Below, in pieces: positions 59,383 to 64,000 of a stretch of 64,000 nt of DNA. The notes under the pieces are model-generated. The model was given only the letters and a program-made list of their open reading frames with translations. It was not told the origin of the DNA and searched no databases. Source of the stretch: Penelope pileata (lineage: Eukaryota; Chordata; Aves; Galliformes; Cracidae); contig WBMW01000154.1 in NCBI GenBank assembly GCA_013396635.1, positions 609,744 to 673,743 on the forward strand. The letters run 5' to 3'. The position numbers and the translations under genes were made by a program. Numbering within the stretch: position 1 is the stretch's first letter; each line of letters opens with the position of its first letter.

Positions 59383-61976
59383 AGAGGTGAGATATAAACC
59401 ACTGCTAAATTATGTGGGTGAATTACTTGCAATGATTAGTAGGGATGTTCCAACGAAGATATAGTTGTATGGTCAGTGGAAAAGTTAAATTTTGAACTAG
59501 TTAGAGATGATAATTGAGTGGGAAGAAGAGGAGGAGGAAGTAAAAGAGATAAGGAGAAATGTCAGAAATTTAAAGGGAGCAAGATGGGCATGGAAGATCA
59601 AGGCTGAGAAAAGTGTCAGTAAGTTCTTGAAAGTGGCGGAATAGGGTTGGTGCAGATTGATGAAACTGTAGTGAATTCAAGGCCTTCACTGGGACCTTGA
59701 CAAAATAGATTGCAATTCCTTAAGCTTGATATCCTGTGATATCTAGGCATAAAGAAACCTTTAATCTGCTTTCTCAGAACTGAAACACTTTGCTTTATTA
59801 CCATGGAAAGAGCAAATTGCAATGATGTGGATGATGACAATGGTATCTGGTGCCCAAGCAATAGGAATGCTGCAGCCTCAATGGCTGACAGGCTTCTCTG
59901 AATTTAGGAAAAGGAAGTTCGACCTGGATCTTTGCACTTTTAAGCCTACCCTTCTTCTTTCAGGCATGGACACATGCAACAAAGCATTCCTTCCCTCTCC
60001 ACATCATCAACTTCTTTATCTTGTGGTAAAACTCTTCCATCCAGTTCAGTGGGTTTCCAACTTCAATCCTGCTCCTGGGATCTGCCCCCCCGAATAACTG
60101 CTGCCTGACTTTCTGCATACCAATACAAAGCTAGAAGTGCCCACAAAGCTCTTTGCTAAGAAAAATAAGGAGTCTGACAGTAAATAAAATGTTTAATGCC
60201 TCCTTTTTACCCCTAGAAAAACCCACTTGTGTTCTTCAGTTCAGTTGCTCACTCTCATTTGCCTGCCACTTCTCCTCATTCTTTTGGCTCATTTTATACT
60301 CAGTGCATATTATGGGTTAGAAATAAGTTCCCTCTTGCACCCTTATGGGCACTATTTTTATAGATCGGAGATTTCAGCAAAACTGACCCCACAAATATTG
60401 AGGAGGCACATCTGAAGAAAAATTAATTTCATCTGGGGAAGGTAGAAATGAGTCACAAGAGGAAAACTGTAAGAAAAAAGCCCTTAAGACAAAATTCCTT
60501 AAAGCTGAAGCTTTGAAACTGGGAAACACTTTCTCTTTCAAGCGGAGGCACTGCTGCCTGGAGGTGTCATACAATGTGCATAGCATCAACATTACCTACT
60601 GATGTAGAAATTCCAGGTAGCTATAATCAGCCCAGTTCTGTCATTTCTGCTCTAAGATAAATTGGATGAGTGAAAAATGAGCCTTATCTACGACACAGTT
60701 CAATACTGTAATGGCAGGAGGCTCTGCCCAGAATTGTAACCTTGAACTCAGCCTTTCAAAATCCCAAACAATTTTGAAGTGAACCTTGTAAGAGAGAAAG
60801 GCTAACAGAAATTCACTCAGGAGCTTGTTTGTGATTTGGCTGAGAATATGCTTCCAGCAATCTGTGATTGGTGCTCTGCAGTCCCTTGTACGTCAATGCA
60901 TTTAGTGTTGTGAACAGTTATCAAGTAACCTCCATTTCAGAGGAAAGCCGTACAAGTTCAACAAAACATTTGTGTCCAAAGGATCTTGTGGTGAACGAGC
61001 ACTCTAAAGAGCTATTAATCTAGCTAAAAAGAACACCTTGTGAGAACACTTCAGCTTTCATAAGTTTTCTTCCCCCGGGGAGATGTGTAAGGAGGGAGCT
61101 GGAAGATATGGCAACACACTCATGCTTGCCTGTTTGTTTGCTTTGGTGTCAGTTATCTGGTTCTTGATAAATGCAGAAATTGTATTCACTGAGCTGCGAA
61201 GATGATGAAATTTTACTGGCAGGAGCTAAAGAATAACTAAAACAAAATTAGTGGGAAAATGAATGGTTGAACCCTAGAAGTTCAGAGCTGTGCTCAGCTC
61301 TATCTGACCTCTGTCAATAAGGAGAGTACTCACTACCCTCAGAGTTTAGACTTCGGTTAAGCACCAAAATCCTAAATAAATGTGTAAACTCTTCCGAAGT
61401 CTTGATGTTGTCATACTGAGGCTTTCTTCCAGGTTTTCCAGTCCATCTGCCTTTGAAATAGATTAGAAATGGCACTGGAACAACCCATTTCTGAAATCCA
61501 GGACAAACTGAGGGCCTCAAAAATCACTTTTGTCCACATTTATTTCCACAAAGAAATGAAGAGGGCTGCAGGGGTCTCAGTTATTCTGCTATTGTTTCCT
61601 CTCTTGGAAAAATAGTCATTAATATATCTGGATAAACCTGCTTTGCTTCATTTGCAGCCTAAAAGAAAACTTTGCTGTCAGAAGTTCAGCTTCAATGTAC
61701 AACAGAAGAAATGAGAAAAGAGCCCAACAATATGTTAATAGATTCCAGAAATGTTCTATAACATCAATAAAGTAGTGACAGAGCTATTTCCAAAAATGTG
61801 AAGTATTTGCAAGATACAATGAAGTGAAGTAAATTGTTCCTCTTATGGTTCATAAAGGAAGTTTTATGAGATGTAGAAGAGATTTAAATGATTATTTTAT
61901 CAGAAAATAGTAGTTACAATAAGAACTTATTTGTATTCCAGATAAATCATAGCAATTTATTACAAAAATTCACTTA
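59383..61976. other. unique noncoding sequence
   Basis: No gene or recognised repeat is seen. A purine-rich stretch lies near 59517-59560. The longest frame is 91 codons and has no motif. Confidence 0.5.
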
Positions 61977-61981
61977 TACAC

Positions 61982-62315
61982 TGTAACGGAAAAAGGGTCC
62001 CAAAACTCTCACGACTATGCCATTTCATCTTTTCTCTCTTTCTTTCTCCAGCTTCCCACCAACCGTCTCCTTCTCCCAAGCTTCTTCCTCAATCTTCTCA
62101 AGCTGCTCCCTCCAACTCTCCCCCAAGCTTCTTCCTCCTCACACTACTTTCTTCTCTGGCTGGCTGGCCTTTATCTAAGCCTGGGGCAACTCCGCCCCAG
62201 GTCCACCCCTTCCGGTCACAGGTGCAAGTGATTCACCTGTATTCCCCAGGCCAGCCACACCCCTCCACCATGTGCTCAATCATCAGTTCATGCTGTGATC
62301 AACTGTTTCCCTACA
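61982..62315 (-). mobile_element. solo LTR of family 1, copy C, 334 bp, with perfect 5-bp target duplication
   Basis: On the minus strand it starts TGTAGGGAAACAGTTGATCA and ends TTTTTCCGTTACA. TACAC flanks both sides (61977-61981 and 62316-62320), a perfect 5-bp target duplication. It shares with copies A and B the blocks tgattgagcacatggtggag, gtggctggcctggggaa, a ggaaggggtggacctggggc stretch and the ggccagcc block. A TATA-like agataaag lies at 62169-62176 (minus strand). The downstream half is a long purine-rich stretch (pyrimidine-rich on the plus strand, 62027-62160), absent from copies A and B, so this is a distinct subfamily or a recombinant. No internal genes adjoin it. Confidence 0.9.
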
Positions 62316-62320
62316 TACAC

Positions 62321-64000
62321 TAAATAACTTCATTTGTAATATGTCATTTCCATCAAAAGCAAATTTCAGCCTAAGATAAAATACTGCTTTGCTAACTCAT
62401 TTCCCAGTCTCCCATGGAAGTTTTCCACCAATGCTCATGGTTCTGCAAACTCAAAGTGAAAGCCATTTTCTTAGGAAATGTGATGAAGGAGTCTAATAAG
62501 AGGGATACAATTAGTAGTAATTCAGAAGTTCTCTTGGGATTTGATGCTTGTGGAAGCTATTTTCCTACATGTTAAATGAAGAACTAAGGTGCCTAAAGTC
62601 ACCTCCAGGATAGACAACAACCAACTGATGGGAATCTGAATATTGGACAAAGGTTCATCCAGGGACACCTGGACAAACTTTGCATTAATTTCCTCATGTG
62701 AATTTGAGCCTCCAGCATTTTTGTTCTTCAGCTGTAAATTAGAGATATCTACCTTATTGTCCTTCCTCACCAGCACCTTGTGAGACTGACTGATTAGAAC
62801 TTCTAACGTCTAGCTCTGAGGAACTGGGGTTGTGGAGATGTCTGAGATGTTACTTTTCATTATAACATCAAGAATGGTATCTGCTAAATTGTCTGATCTC
62901 TAGAGGGATTCATTACTATGCAACTACTAAGAAAAGAATCTGAGAACATTATATTTCCATTTCTTTCCATTACCTTTCTTCTGCTCTCACAGGGCACCAA
63001 CAGATTTGAGGTATAGGCTGTGTTTTTGGTCTTGCAGAACAAGATTAGCTATCACTAACTCTGGATATCAGTGTTTATTCAGCTTGTCAAGATAGATTTT
63101 TTATTGCCTAGAAGGGAGTGTCTGCTCTTTCCATTTTCCTGAGAAAAATGGGAGCAAGACATATATCTGGAAGCAGCCTATAGTCATGACATGTGAGGTC
63201 ACAGACCTCTGACCACACCAGACATTTCAAAGAGAAATTAAACACCTTAAACATTGTGGTGGACTTGGTCACAGTGTCCTACCATGGTCATTTTACACTG
63301 GTTCAGGTAACTGAAACCAGTTCTCCAGAATCTGATTACAACAACTGTGATGGCAGCTTCCTTTATTGCTATGTTTTGTCTTCACTGAACATGCATGAAG
63401 GCTGAACATTTGACCAGGGTTAGCAATCAATGGCTAAGAGGACATTAGCTGTTCAATCCGAAATGCAGAATCTCTTATTGCATTGGTTCACCGATGCATC
63501 TAGTTTGGTTTCCTTTCCACTCACCTCAGCTGGAGACCCCTTGCTAGGTAGCTGGCAGAAAGGTACAGGTACCTTGTGCAAGTTCATGGTGTGATTTCTG
63601 GTGAATAAACTCCTAAATTAACAGTCACATCTCCAAAGTAGATTCTGGTAAAAGAAAATAGATCATTCTGAAAAGTACCACTGTTTACAATGTCTCTGGA
63701 TATCATCATCACTCTTGAATGGCTGCAGACCTCACAGTCTGGAGAATAAAGGAAATCTTAAGTTTTATTGTGAAACATTTTTAATACACTTCAAAAGGAA
63801 AAAAATTCTTCTGAAATTCCTATACTTTCAAAGGCAAGATGTGAACGTTCCCCTGGAGAACAGTCTACCGATGATTGCGGAAGTGAAGAAAATTAAATTC
63901 AGGTGAATATATAACAAAAACAACTACTTGCATGTAGCTACATTATTATAATTCATGTGGGCATCGCTAAACTCTTGCTGAGTTCTTACAGATGACAAAA
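62321..64000. other. unique noncoding sequence to the window end
   Basis: No gene or recognised repeat is seen. Short frames (84 codons minus at 62522-62776, 70 codons plus at 63193-63405) have no motifs. Confidence 0.5.

Noticed and set aside
1..64000. CRISPR array, tRNA or rRNA genes, or a bacterial-type gene cluster
   Set aside because: No regularly spaced repeats, cloverleaf-like sequence or compact gene arrangement was found. The repeat content is that of a bird genome.

Overview
The window is 64 kb of noncoding DNA from a bird, most likely a galliform such as chicken or a close relative. The evidence is the repeat content: many CR1 LINE 3' ends (several closing in the avian ATTCTGTG/ATTCTATG 8-mer), a deletion derivative of a Galluhop-type mariner, and two families of avian endogenous-retrovirus solo LTRs. 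I found no protein-coding gene, rRNA, tRNA or CRISPR array that I can defend. The longest open frames are about 200 codons or less. They lack family motifs or splice context, and several are simply CR1 read in one frame or antisense. The window behaves as intergenic or deep intronic sequence.

Layout. 1-4.4 kb: three plus-strand CR1 fragments, one carrying a perfect 239-bp tandem duplication joined by a single N, which is almost certainly an assembly error. 4.4-32.2 kb: about 28 kb with no CR1, LTR or DNA transposon that I can recognise. It holds a pyrimidine tract, short hairpins (including two perfect inverted repeats near 28.9 kb) and several A/T-rich TAATTA clusters that could be regulatory. 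32.2-41.9 kb: three more plus-strand CR1 ends, two MIR/CORE-like SINE remnants, a 322-bp solo LTR with a perfect 5-bp target duplication, and three assembly ambiguities. 44.0-52.5 kb: the most repeat-dense part, with a second-family LTR, CR1 ends in both orientations, a MIR-like SINE beside an exon-like open frame, an ancient antisense CR1/L3-like LINE of about 1.3 kb, and the mariner element. 52.5-64 kb: mostly unique, with two short tandem duplications and two further minus-strand solo LTRs of the 39.8-kb family, one of them with a perfect 5-bp target duplication.

There is no operon-like or multi-gene system here. The most informative signals are the solo-LTR family with intact target duplications, the deep antisense CR1 remnant, the paired hairpins at 28.8-29.0 kb, and the long repeat-poor block. 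Repeat-family names come from my memory of consensus sequences and should be checked against a repeat library.
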